DNA of 64,000 nucleotides, taken from assembly GCA_034190875.2 (NCBI GenBank), contig CM067358.1, positions 54,265,717 through 54,329,716 on the forward strand, read 5' to 3'. Below the pieces are notes generated by a model. It made no database searches. It had not been told where the DNA came from and was given only the letters and a program-made list of their open reading frames with translations. The translations under genes and the position numbers were made by a program. This DNA comes from Urechis unicinctus. Lineage: Eukaryota > Annelida > Polychaeta > Xenopneusta > Urechidae. Below are positions 49,014 to 61,642 of this stretch, piece by piece; position 1 is the stretch's first letter; the number at the start of each line of letters is the position of its first letter.

Positions 49014-50499
49014 CTGTCAACAAACAGCACTTTAAATAAAATACATAGTACATACCTAATGCTCAAAGAATATGTAATCAAATTTTATTGACTGATTAAA
49101 TAAATGCATGGAAGAGTTTCATTGGTTGATACATATGATTGTTATACACTGGCATGACAGCTTAGAAAGACATTAGTGCTTGACACAATTACAGCTGGCC
49201 TAGTGAATTGTGTCTTTCATTCGCACCCAGCATTATATAACTTTCAATACAGGCTGGACTGAGGCAACACAGCAAGGTATAGTTTGCAACAGGATGGTCT
49301 CCACCTGAGTAGCATTTGTGACTGCAGTGACTGAAATTACAGCCTAGTAAGCTAGGAATATCACCCTTAGTGCCAGGAACCACAGACTAGCATTTGCCTG
49401 AGAACCATGTACTCAATCCATTAATGCTCTGATAGATCCATCAATGCATTTTTGGTCCATCAGAGTATATGATATTTCACCTGATAAAACACAAGGTGGC
49501 ATATCTTATAAGTTATATACCCTTGACCACATCATCAACATTGTATTCAACATATCAACTTACTTATCAAAGGCCTGCCTGCTCTACAAAGATATGTTGA
49601 TCAAATTCAATTTGATAGCATGTGTTACTGTATGCTCCTGCTAACCATGTGCCCGGGCTGATTCACTGGGGAGAAGCACCATGCGTCTGTGCTCACGATG
49701 GGCTTGGTGCAAATGACATCAGCGAATTACATGGGTGACAATTGATTCTAGAGAAAATTTATGTCAAATGGAAAAAATGGAAGAATTAGATGTTTTATTA
49801 CCACTCCACAAAGTTTGGATTGGCATCGGATAAGCCACAACAGTAGACACAGCAGAAGATTTATGAAATGATATGTCTATGCAAGGCACTCTCCAGGCCG
49901 AGGCCTAGTCCAACCAGTTTTGACCGTTGCCTTCGTTACAGTCTCATTTCAGTTCATAAGCCACAATGGTGAAACTAGACACCAAGTTTAACTTGCAGAG
50001 TTTAACTACAGTTTAAGGAAATGTCATTTAACAGCTAGTTAATGTCATTTAACTGCATCTTATACAATGCCCCTCAGTGGAATTGGCACATAAGTATATT
50101 TTCGGGCAGAATCAGTTAAATATTTTATGTCGCCAACGCTCGTTTAAAACCTTACTGCGGCCACAACATCATCAGACAACGACCTAGGCTTGATCATGCA
50201 GACAAAACATTGGCCATTGCTTTAGTTCACTGCCCCAAGATCCCAATGCACATATAATCTATGAATCAAATGTCCCACAATCGTTGGCAATATAGAAGGC
50301 TTCTCAAAGTAAATGCTCGCTTGTCCACTTCGGCCTGGACATGGTGAACATGAACTCGGTGATAGAAATTGGGGTATATCCATAAAAAGAGTTGCGCTAA
50401 TAGTCGCCAAAGAGAATTAACAAATATTTGGTCTGGGGAACCTATAGAAACAGTCAAAATTACTTTAATTTACATGTGGGTCAAAATCTCAGTTATATC
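49014..50499. other. Region upstream of RIC3 exon 2
   Basis: Should contain intron 1 and possibly exon 1 and promoter of RIC3 (minus strand). No exon with a leader-type membrane segment followed by a phase-1 donor could be recognised. No other features are seen. Confidence 0.35.
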
Positions 50500-51350
50500 A
50501 CCATTGCTGGGTATACAGTTTAACAGCAGAGGGTATATGTAAGGCCGTCGTATGATCAAATATATAGGCTATTCACACGGCTGTGCCATACAAATAAGGC
50601 TGGTGATAGGCTATTTGTAAAGCTGATATCTTAGTTAGACATTTGGCTTCTGTTGGTCAAACTCAACAGATGTGGCGATTGTTGTCAACATATTATGTTT
50701 GTATGGTAGACATGTCTGCTGCTTATTCTTGTAAGCTGTATAAAAAAAATCCAGTTGGGCCATAAGAATGACCTATATAAACTTATGCCTATTTGAGACT
50801 GTCACTCAACATTACCTGTCCACTACAGAAGAAAAATGCCTCTGTGCCTCTTTACTACAGATTCTGCAGTAAAGAGGCACAGAGGGATTTTTCTTCTGCC
50901 CTGGATAATAGACATTTTATTTGTTCTGTATGTAAATATTTATATATGTATCACACAACTTTCAACAGATCTTTCTATCGTAAAAATATTCCCTGCTGTA
51001 CAAATAAGCCAAGGAATATTTTGGCTTTGCGGCAGTACTAATGGGCCTATATGTACGGCAGGTTTAATACGTACAGCAGAAATATTGAGCATGGCTTTTT
51101 CATATGGCAGATATATTCCTGTGTATATCTGCCGAACGGATAAGCCCTCTATATATATTTATACAATGTATTTAGGCCCTGCTCTATTTCAACAGTACAA
51201 ATAATCCTAGGTGGAGATCTGCTGTATGAATACACCCTGGTATATTTCTACCACCATACAAATAAACCAAGGAATATTCTGTCTTGACTATACTTCTGTT
51301 ATGCAAATACGCCTAGGAGTATTTCGGTTGTACTTTTGCTCGGACCAAAC
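50500..51350. repeat. Diverged array of short palindromic units
   Basis: Loosely repeated words of the type (t/a)acaaataagccaaggaatatt and ctgctgtac, in both orientations, at intervals of about 50-75 bp: for example ccatacaaataagg (50,587), tacaaataagccaagg (51,000), tacaaataatcctagg (51,196), tacaaataaaccaagg (51,258), gcaaatacgcctagg (51,304). Open frames crossing it are repeat by-products. Confidence 0.6.
50826..50898. repeat. Nearly perfect 73-nt palindrome
   Basis: The 36 bases from cagaagaaaaatgcc to tactacaga are mirrored by 36 bases to the right (tctgcagtaaagagg ... ttcttctg) around a single central base, with two mismatches. As RNA it would fold into one long hairpin. It lies at the head of the palindromic unit array. 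Confidence 0.9.
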
Positions 51351-51937
51351 TCCTCTGGTTGAGGTTTCTCTGGTGTTTCTGTGCTTGAGGCTCTTTTCAT
51401 CCTTTCGCTATATAGGTAAAAAAGCACAGTTCTTTTTTTATTCGTGTTTCTTCAAGACTGCATCTAAATGGTCCCAACGGGTAATTCTTGTCCAACCCAC
51501 TGGGAATCATCATCACACATGTTAGCAGAGGGCAACACAATAGAAACATATATACACCAGGAGAAAAGTAAGCAGTTTAACGTTGAAAAATTGTACGTTC
51601 GCTTTGTTGGGTTCTACAGGGCATCTACATAGACGTCCTACGACCACTGAATCCAATGCAATGGTCATATATAGATGATTGACATATATATCCCATATTT
51701 TTTCACAGGCTTTTGATATATGTTGGTTTCTAGATGCAAAATCGAGCAAGATATTCTGGGAGATAGTCAAAAGGATTCTTTGATAGGCGTGGAATTTGAC
51801 AACACAGCCACAGGACGGTATATATTAATATAACCGTGACCGGGGGCAGCTGACAGCTCATCAGTCGAAATTGCAGCGAGTAACAATAAATTAAGGTACT
51901 CAGAATAAGTCATGGCTACTGTCAGTAGGATTTATGC

Positions 51938-52218
51938 CTGGTGGGGGTGGCACTTAAGTGTATAGAGGTAGTATATATGTGCCGCGCTACGGGGTATGTT
52001 TTTTCGGCCTTTCAACTTGTATGACGGGTTTAAGGGCCTCAAACTTGTATGACTGGGTATGTTTTTCAGCTTCAATCTGTACGACGGGTTATACATTCGC
52101 ATAATACCTTGTACGACGGGGTAAGCTTTTGGCCATTTTGACCTTGTACGACGGGTACGGGTTTTTCGAGGTCCCACGGCACACCCCTATCCAGAATAAG
52201 GCCAAGTGCACCCCCCTG
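51938..52218 (+). mobile_element. GTACGACGGG MITE-like element, best copy
   Basis: Left end tgctggtggggg-type G run then tggcacttaag; right end ggccaagtgcacccccc, whose complement begins with G then tgcacttgg, so the ends are inverted repeats (about 12-15 bp, imperfect). The interior has six words of the type ttgtacgacggggtatg spaced 25-40 bp. Same order as at 19,290 and 44,526. Confidence 0.75.
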
Positions 52219-52283
52219 GATATACGCAATGGTGTTATGCCACCATGACCACATTTAAAAGAGTCTAAAAGTATACAGGTAGG

Positions 52284-53942
52284 GATCACCGCAGATTGAC
52301 ATACGTCCCTTAAACGAAGGACGTACCTTGATCAACGTACGCCGTACTACAATCGACGGTCGAACAAGATCAGTTCAGCCATTCACAGTGTGCTTCAGTA
52401 ACTCTCCCATATGTTTTCTTACAGCATATTTGATTGGTCAACTGTTATTGTGACCCTGTTCATGACACATTTAGCTATATTTAGAATGCTAAATTCCCTA
52501 CCCGAGTCATTTTGGGAGTCTCCATCAGCTGACTGTATGTCAACGCATGCGATCTTTTTCCGAATGTCGTGTCTTTGTTTCATCGTATCTTCTTTTAATC
52601 AAACAGTAGGGTATTAATTCTCCTTTCTCCCGATAAAATATTCATTCCTCTAGTCTTTTTAAGTAATTTTAATTAAATTGTATGTCTGCAACTTCAGATA
52701 TTGTGGAAATTATAAGTGTACCTGAGGTGCAAAGGTCGCCGTACGTTAAACGAAGGACGATGGCGTACTTAAATCGAGGTCTGGTTTAACAAATGAGTCT
52801 CAATACAGTATTTGCTTCTTGTTAGTTTTTTGTTTACCAAATTCACAAAGGAGAATAGTCCTGTGGAATTATGAATAATATTAGCAGCTAGTAGAAATGC
52901 TACCAACACTGAAATGCTCTTCTAAAATGTTTCCATTTAGGTTCCTGTGAATTATCAAAATATATGTTATTTTACTTGACTCAGCTCGCACCTTCATTTG
53001 ACTTTGACTTCATTAACAACAATATAAAGCATTTGATTCAAGTTAAGTAACCATCATGTTTGGAAACGTGGAAAGTTATTTCTGTGTTGGATACAAAAAA
53101 TCTATAAATGTATACTCCCACTTTCTTCCGCTTTAAAATGTTTGATTGAAGATTAGGAACTGAACTGAATTCAGTAAATGAAATAAAAGCATGCAGGTTG
53201 AAGATCATTGTCTACAAAATGTGGGAAAATGCAAACATGCTCATCTTAGCATGCATATGAATTTGCAAAATTCAATGTTTTTGATCCAAATACATGCACG
53301 GATCGCATCACTTACTGAGAAGGGTTTTTGGATGGCACTTTGCAGTTATAAGGAGAGAGGGTAAATATTATGTATAAATAAATAAAAATATCAACAAAGA
53401 ATATGTAGTAACCAAGACAAACTTCCAAAATGCACTTTGTTCATTTATTTGATTTGTACTTGAATCGAGAGACGCTGCGTAAGTCGATTGACGTCTGACA
53501 GTGTTGACTCGACATTCTCATTTGTTCAAAGTCGGTTTTTAAGCTAGGCAGACATAAAAATTCAATAAATCTTCGTCAAACAATTCATTTTAATGTAAGT
53601 TATTACCAGACACTGTTATTAACAGATAAGATGGTATTTTAGGGTCGAATAAACGGCTTCAAACACAGCGATGAGCTCAGACGCAGCAGTGCACTTGACT
53701 GAAATCAGCTGTTGGGGAACCCCTACGATGCTAGGCGGTCCGTTGCTGGGAGCTAAATTTAGTCAATGATGTCATGAATCTATTTAAACGAACCCAAGAT
53801 AATACAAACGTTAGCGAGTCTTCGTAATTTAGATTATTCTCGGGACCCCGCGCATATTACAACTGTCCGCCGATCGAAGGACGGCGTACGTTGAACGAGG
53901 TACGTCCTTCGTTTAAGGTACGTACGTCAATCTGCGGTGATC
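52284..53942. mobile_element. 1.66-kb DNA transposon with about 60-bp TIRs, non-autonomous
   Basis: 52,284-52,345 (gatcaccgcagattgac ... cgtacgccgt) is matched in reverse by 53,881-53,942 (acggcgtacg ... gtcaatctgcggtgatc), about 90% over 60 bp. The inner part is AT-rich and non-coding. A further partial copy of the inner TIR (cgtacgttaaacgaaggacg) sits at about 52,740. The outer flanks gtatacaggtagg (52,271) and gtatacaggcagg (53,952) may be target duplications. Confidence 0.85.
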
Positions 53943-53964
53943 CTCGACCTGGTATACAGGCAGG

Positions 53965-56900
53965 AGTCATCGGACTAGCGGATGTCGTAGCCGTGTTATC
54001 GACCAAACTTACTTAAACTCTAATGTCAGCAGTAACCGGTTGGTGTTCAACTGTTGATATTCATCCTGACTCCTTGTTGCCAAGTGGTAAGTGAGATACC
54101 CTGATACCGCCAGTCACAGTGATGCCGACCACCTCTATTCACAATAATACAAATTTATACATAATTTCAGACACCAACCTGACGTTTTTTTATCGGAATC
54201 AGATCCCATTGCATGAATGATCATTGGATGGAAAATTTTGGGATATAAAACAGCAAAACAGCCAAATATAACGGACAGAACGCCGATTGTTTTAACAGTC
54301 GTCATCTCCATCTTGGTGAGTAGATCTCTATTTACTTAACTGCTGTCACAACCCAATCACCGTCCGCCAGTTGGTTTCCGGTGTGATATTTCAAAGGTGT
54401 CCTATGACAAACGTTCTAGTGGCTATAATGCGCTTGCGTAGCAATTTAGGAAAATGGCAGTCGCTATCTAAGTCTTACTTACAAGCCATTAGTTAATTTT
54501 TATTTGGTCCATTTTCCATTGATTCTAAAACAACACAATTTATTTTTATGGAGGACGAAAGAAATAAATGCCTTTTCTTTTCTGATTAACAAAAGATTGT
54601 GGAAGGTTTCGCAAAGCCCATTAAAATGCAAGTGGCGTCTTAAAGGAACTTAAAACACCGAACACAGGGCTACAAAGTGATGTCGTCATAATCACATCCG
54701 ACCCCACGTTGCGTCCGCAAAAAGGTGCGAAAACAGCTGGACTGGCTCCAACAATAAGGGGTCCCTATTGCATTGCTATACAAGATAAGTACTATTGACT
54801 CCTTGTATTTTGTCCTTAAAATTGTTTCTAAATGGTGAATTCTCCATTTGTTATAGCCCCAGTGACTCTCTAAATAACAATGTAAGTTTGATATTTCTCC
54901 GATACATAGTCACAGAGATATTGCCTCTCAGACATGACTAGAATGATACATCGAGTAGGTGTTAAGGAGCCAGTTTGGACCGTTATCAGCTAAGTGACGT
55001 CACACTTTGTAGCCCTATACTTATCATCTATTTGGGGTGTTAAGTGAACAGTCAGGTGGACCCGTGCTGATGAGCTGCATATACTCAGCGCATGCAGAAA
55101 CTGACGTCTCTAAGGTTCAATCACCCTTTTACTTCGTGTTCATTTCTACAACTTATTGACAGATCAAATAGAAATACTTCATAGCGATATAATTATTACT
55201 TGTACAACTGAGCTTTGAATTGAAACGTAAGAGAGACATGATAATGGGTTTCAATAGAAAAAGAAGATGGGAGTTTATTCCAGAGAAGGAATGAGCTGCC
55301 ACAAAAGCTATAGCTGTCACCAACAGTCTTGAGTTCTAGGTTGTGATGAGAACACTGGTGTACTGTTGAGCTGTATTATTTAAAACTAAAAGTGATGTGT
55401 TATGGTACGGACAGCCAATGTAGATCCTGCGACTATTTACGGGGCGAAATACGACCTAAATTCAACTCAACATCAATACTAGGTAAGGCACTCGCCCCTG
55501 GTGTTTTGATGATCTGATGCCACCTTAGAGCGTGGATGTGAGAGATCGAAAGTAGTAAATAGCGGGGCGCTGTCAGAGGCGGAGTTTCTTTGCCTACATC
55601 AATACCTGCATGCCGCTAACTGACCTTATCGACCACACACTAGCCATCAGTTATGAGAACACGAGATGTTAACAGAGGTCACTGCGTGATAGTACATCTG
55701 AAGCCTACAGAGATATCCACTGACTAACAGACGTATGGGCCAGGTATAAAATGGTAGATACACGTGTCTAGCAAATCCAGATATGCCATTTTATGAACAC
55801 TGTATATTAGTATATGCATATGGAAGATTTTTATGATGATTAAGGGTACGGCTGAGATCATGATGATGGTGATAATGACGATGATATAGGCAAGGCACCT
55901 TGAATATGCATGTCTTCAGCACGACCACATAAGATAACGTGGTTTGCCTAACGATGTATATATATATTATGACCATCATCATTTGTTCAAAAAGTTTATC
56001 GTTTATCGTGATTACTGCGGTTCATTTTCTTTGCTGAATATTTCAAAAGCATTTACATCTTCATTGTTGTGAGATCAGATATTTTGGACCAATGCACAAT
56101 CACATTGTGCCGAAATCATTGTGGGTCGAACTATCTGGTTTGAAATTACCAAGGCCGAAATCCCCGGAGACCATTTTTACTGTCCGATAATCATTTGTAT
56201 TCAGGTGAAAAGTTATCGTCGAAAACGAAAACCGGAAAAAAATAGAAGATGGCATTGTCTTTGAAAGAATTGGCGTCACTTCTAAGGCATACTAATTTCT
56301 TGTGATTCTCTATCTCCCGCTTATGTCTTGTATTTTATCCATTCCAAATAATTAAGTTTCTACAATATCACCGCAGCCATATCCCGCTGGTCTTTTTATT
56401 ATCGCTCTTGCTATCTGATTCACTAACCGTTCAGCCTAAGGCTAAGGCTATCCCCCGCGACCGGGTTTGAATGTAACCTTCTATACATTCTCACTCAAAT
56501 CCATAAAGGTCATAAAGACCAATATGAATCCTTAATTTTAATTACAGTATACCCACATTGTGTATGTGAAGTGTAGGAGAGTAATGTTGTTCAACCATAT
56601 TATATTAACATCAAGGGAGAATGAGTAAACTGAAGTCGATTTTAGAAAATTACCAATGTTGAGAGTTCAGTCGGGAGTTCAATCGGGAATGGCTTACAGG
56701 CTTCAACACTAAATCCGGTCAAAAACTTATACTTGTCCGCCCAAATTTTTACTACAATTATTTTCTTCGAGGAAGCTGATACCTTAAAATAATGGTCTGA
56801 TTTTAACGGGACTTAATATAAGGAACTGTGATCAGAGCACTTTATTGCCAACAGAGCTCGTGCGTTATTGCTCAAGGCTGTGCGACATTACGGTGCGCGT

Positions 56901-58370
56901 GTCATTGACGTCTGTGTCATGAAAACTTGTTTGTGTATTAGGATAGTTTAAATCACTACTGATCGATTATAGTCGAAACTTGGTCGTTTGACAGCTAAAA
57001 CCAAGCGCTTGAATGCTTAAACTGACAATCGATTTAATAGAATCGCTTCGAAATGAAAAAAAACTACAAATCAATGCTTTTTTATCATGATATTTTGCTA
57101 GACAAGTTCAAAACAAATGCCCGTCAAAAGTCGTGATTTTATTTTTTAACGACATTAAAATTGTAGAGTTTGTTTTTTAGTGCTCTACACTACATGGCAG
57201 TTTTGAATGGGAAATTGCGTGTGCCAACTAGCGCTCAATATTGAGGGTGATTTTACAAATTATTACGGTATTTAAACTGGTATCCCTAGTAACCAGCGCT
57301 CTGGCTGCACCAAGAAGGAAAATCGATAACACGGGAGTCCCGGGCTTGGAGTTTCAAGAAAACATGGCGGCAAAAGAGCCAAGTGGTCATGAATTGCAGG
57401 ATTATCCCAGGAAACAAACTATTTATTGCCTAATTTACTATGACGGAATGGCCTATCCCTGGTATCCCAAGATTTCATATCAGATTCCCAGATCCCGAGT
57501 ATTATATGAAACCGATTATAATCGATCTTCGGTCAGCCAACCTAAACCGATCATCAATTATGAAATTGCAGCCGATTCCCATCACTAACTACTCGTTTTA
57601 TTTTTGTTGTGTTGGTTACGGAAACTATTAAGTACATGCCGAGTACGTCTTCAGGTTGTACAATGGTCAGACACATTTCACACTGTCACTGTTTAACTAA
57701 TTTAACGTGACACCTCAGTAAACACCCACTTGGTTTTTTTGCTGAAATTTTTTTCAGGCATTGTTTATACATTGTCAGAAGTGTGACCAATTGAACAGTG
57801 GCAGTGCCCTGTATTTCAACTTCCCCAACAGTGGCAAAACAAGTTTTACGAACTCCACGATGATTGTAATGCTTAAAGTCAAAACGTCAAGTGGACCAAG
57901 AACAGTATACCTCTTCAAAGAAATAGCACAGCACGTTCTAACTACTTTGACAAGTTCAGATCAAAGCATCTCGAGTCTGTTTTACATTTGGCAATATCAA
58001 CAATAGCAAACATGTTGTCATGACACTGTATCTCATTATAGATTGAAAGCATTTTTCTCATTGACTAATGCATAAAAAAAGAAAAACTATAACGAATGTT
58101 CTGGGCAGAACAGGTTGGGCACATGGGGAGGCTGTGACTCTATATACAATTAATAAGTGACGTATGAAGGATACATCGCACAACACAATAACATATACAC
58201 ATATAAGATACGGAAGGTATTGTAATACAACATTAATGTTGGAGATGCAGGAGGGTGAAATTGTTGCAGCTGTGAAGGCAGTGAAGCGAATGCATCGTGC
58301 CGCTGACCAATATATGAAAAAGAAATTTCAGCATTTCTTTCTGTTCATGTGGCAGTTGGTTTGTGTACAG
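53965..58370. other. Intergenic upstream of CNOT11
   Basis: About 4.4 kb without a recognised gene. CNOT11 exon 1 is expected here. An ATG in good context (aacatggcgg, 57,364) was examined, but its frame shows no likeness to CNOT11. A short TA run lies near 55,960. Otherwise nothing is seen. Confidence 0.35.
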
Positions 58371-61300
58371 TGTTTTATCAGAGGATGCTACCCAGACGCA
58401 AACGTTTGAGGCACTCGCTACCTCACTTCATCACTATTTCAACAAACAGGATAACTTTAAACTAGGCACTGCCATAGTAAGACCTCATATTCATTGCATT
58501 TATATTGTAATTTTGATATTACATGAAGATTTAGATTGATAACCTGTGTTCCCAACAATAGCAATGTGCATTTGATTGTTTAAGGTCCTGCTGCTCCAGA
58601 ACCGCGATCTCCTCCCTCATCCCACACAGAAACTCGCAGCTATTTTCCTTTTGTACGAAATGTATAGAACAGAACCTATTGCAGCCAATCCATTTGCATC
58701 GGTTTTCATCCATCTGCTTGTAGGTGTTGTTCCTATGTTATCCTTAGAATGCCTCTAAATGTATGATGGTGTGAGGCTATGATGCATCATATAAATCGCA
58801 TCATACTCGCCTTTGTTCTCTCTGCTTATCAACCCAAATAGTGGTTATAATTTGTTGATAATTGTGTGGTGATCATACAATATTATACTATGCTTTCTTG
58901 ATCCCCACAGGACCCACCCGTAGATCATACTGCAGAGAGTGGATTCCACTGGGCTATCCCAAAGATATCTCCATCTGAACGTTTCTTCCTCTCTCAACTT
59001 ATTTCTACTCCTTCAAGAGAGGTAACTGTATCAGAAGCTCCCAGTTCCAGATTCTGATATCTCCTCCGATTTTTGTGTGATTCTATTTAAAAAAACAAAT
59101 GGGAATCATGTCTTTTAGGGGAATTAAAGCTCAGCATACAGGAGCACATTCGATAACTTGATTGTAAACACACAGACGACCCTATTGGTTAAAGTTCTGA
59201 AACTCCTGGTTTTTAAAAATGTTCAATTGCACAAATGAAGTAATCTTTGATAAACATAGGTGACCTTTGTACAGATGTTAATGATTGTTTGACTGGTATG
59301 ATTGTAGTTGTTTAAGAAGACATCTACTCAGGTGTTACAGATGGACGTCAGTAGCTCACAGGTTTGTATGCCTAATCAGGTGATCTTTACCAATGTCTTT
59401 TCTTCACATGCAAGTGCAAAACTCTTTCTAGATATTTGGCTGTTGTTGGGGTTCTTTGTCATCAGTATGATATCTTAGATTCTTTGTGTTTCAGTCAGTG
59501 GATGTAAGTGGTCTACAATTGGCTTTAGTTGAGCGCCAATCAGAGATGCCCGCTCAGAGTCGAGCGGGAATCACCTGTGTGGTTTCTGACCCAGACATCA
59601 AACCAACAAGGTGAGACAACGCTTTATAAAAGTATGCATTCGTCCACATCCTGTATTGGATGGGTACAAATTGCTGCCAATGATTTATTTTTGCATTTTT
59701 CCCATTTACGAGTTTGCCAAGTCTGACATTTCTCATACATCTTTGTCATGCCTTATGTTGCAGTTTTGACCAGTTCAACAAGCCCAACCACATCAACCCT
59801 GATGTCCAGAGGGAGACCATAGAGACACTGCTCACCACTTCTCAATCCCCTGCAGAGAAATGCCTTCGACCTGAGTTTATTCGCCTAGCTCCTCCACTAC
59901 ACATAGCTGAAGATGAGGTATAAAATTGCCAGTAGCAGTTGTTGTACATGTAACTTTATATTTTCATGATTGATATTAACCAATCCTCAACCTTGTTGTA
60001 TACAATTTGAATATGTTTCCATCTGGATTGTAAACATAACAAAACTTAAGTGAGTTTTTCGTGACTGATTTTAATTTGACTCTGTTATATATATTTATTC
60101 TTGGTATGATACTGTCTGCAGCTGGTTTGGCTTTCTCCTCTTGAAATGGACCAGCAGGTTGTATGGGATACCACAATGTGTTTGAACAATTCAGCAGGCG
60201 CTGAGGCTCGCAGACTCATGGCTAAAGCATTCAAAGGACCCCTTGTCCTCCAGCAACAGCAACAACTCCTGACCGAAATAGAGAAAGACCCCAAGCTTGT
60301 ATACCATATTGGTCTCACTCCAGTCAGGGTGGGTCATTTCACCCAGCATCAAATGAATAGCTATAATAGAAAATATATATCTATATGTATGTATATATAT
60401 GCATATGTATATATATATATTTATAAAATGATGTCAATCATCCATCTTGCTAACTTTGGGACTAAAGGCTGAGCAAAATTATTGTAGTATTTGCAGTTTT
60501 TGTCATTATATGACAGGAGAATAATATGATTTATGTGGTGGCGCTCAACATGCTTCTGTCTGGTGGTTGACTGCTGCAGCTGCCTGATCTGGTGGAGAAT
60601 AACCCTCTGGTGGCCATTGAAGTCCTTCTCAAACTGATGACATCCAACCAGATAGCTGAGTTAGTAATGTATATTTCATTTCATGGCTTTTTCTAGGCTT
60701 TTTACCACACAGCTTTCAATCACTTTGTGTGTGTTTTCTTTCCATATAAGTATGCTTGTTCCCCGTTGCAGGTACTTTCAGGTGTTGGTCAATATGGAGA
60801 TGTCTCTCCACTCCATGGAAGTTGTTAACAGACTCACCACTGTTAGTATCTTATCATTTAATAAATCCTGCAACTTTTAAATCATAAATAATTTAAAACT
60901 ACTTCTAACAAACGACAAAGCCTTTGACGACTACTTATTTTATATTTTACATGGAAAGTTTGTGATTGTCCTGCATACTTGTAGAACTAATCAGGACAGG
61001 TGAATGTAATTAGCTGTCTGACATCCTGATTGTATTGCAGGCTGTTGATCTACCATCTGAATTTGTTCACCTCTATATCTCAAACTGTATCTCTACTTGT
61101 GAGACCATACGTGATCGCTACATGCAGAACCGTCTGGTGCGGCTTGTCTGTGTCTTTCTACAGTCTCTCATTCGCAACAAAATCATCGATGTTAAGGTAC
61201 CGACTTATTTACCTGTCATTGCTATAATGCCTCTGAAATGCAGAAGGAAAAAGCACCTGATTTTAACGCAGTTATTCTTCGCTCGGACAGATTTTACTTT

Positions 61301-61642
61301 AATGCCACTGCAATTTAAACAGTTTTTATTGCCTTTTTGCATACAAATAGTGTAAGTTTCATTGTAGGATAACAAGCTAAGTGTAAAGAAATTGTGAAGA
61401 TTTGTTTTGGTGATGAGCATGAATAAACTGGAGGGGTCACTGTTAACTGGCTGTAAAATAATGTTAATAAAAATATGATCTGAATTTTATTTTTGTAGGA
61501 CATCTTTATTGAAGTACAGGCCTTCTGTATAGAGTTCAGTCGAATACGTGAAGCAGCCGGACTCTTCCGTCTTCTACGCACTCTGGACAACGGTGAACCT
61601 CAACCAACAACACAAGGCCAACAGCCAGGCTCATCAAGATGA
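58371..61642 (+). CDS. CNOT11: CCR4-NOT complex subunit 11, exons 2 to last
   Basis: Subunit of the CCR4-NOT complex, which shortens mRNA poly-A tails; CNOT11 binds CNOT10 and the CNOT1 N terminus. Exons: 58,371-58,476 ([20 protein letters not shown]), 58,585-58,719 ([16 protein letters not shown]), 58,911-59,021 ([13 protein letters not shown]), 59,341-59,361 (tentative, MDVSSSQ), 59,495-59,610 ([16 protein letters not shown]), 59,764-59,917 ([18 protein letters not shown]), 60,122-60,328 ([14 protein letters not shown]), 60,580-60,659 ([20 protein letters not shown]), 60,772-60,841 ([17 protein letters not shown]), 61,041-61,196 ([20 protein letters not shown]), 61,499-61,642 ([18 protein letters not shown], then TGA). 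All joins keep phase with GT-AG borders. About 430 residues are seen against roughly 510 in vertebrates, because the first exon was not found. The C-terminal domain is the most conserved part. Confidence 0.95.

Noticed and set aside
50222..50457. Minus-strand frames considered as RIC3 exon 1
   Set aside because: No ATG-led leader segment and no phase-1 donor.
50793..51204. Two overlapping plus-strand open frames of 82 and 122 codons
   Set aside because: They cross the palindrome and palindromic unit array; no domain and odd composition.
57241..57588. 115-codon frame, considered as CNOT11 exon 1 or a secreted protein
   Set aside because: No ATG at its start, no likeness to the CNOT11 N terminus, and no donor with the required phase 2 identified.
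58164..58409. Frame overlapping the first CNOT11 exon seen
   Set aside because: Different frame from the [12 protein letters not shown] coding sequence; a shadow.
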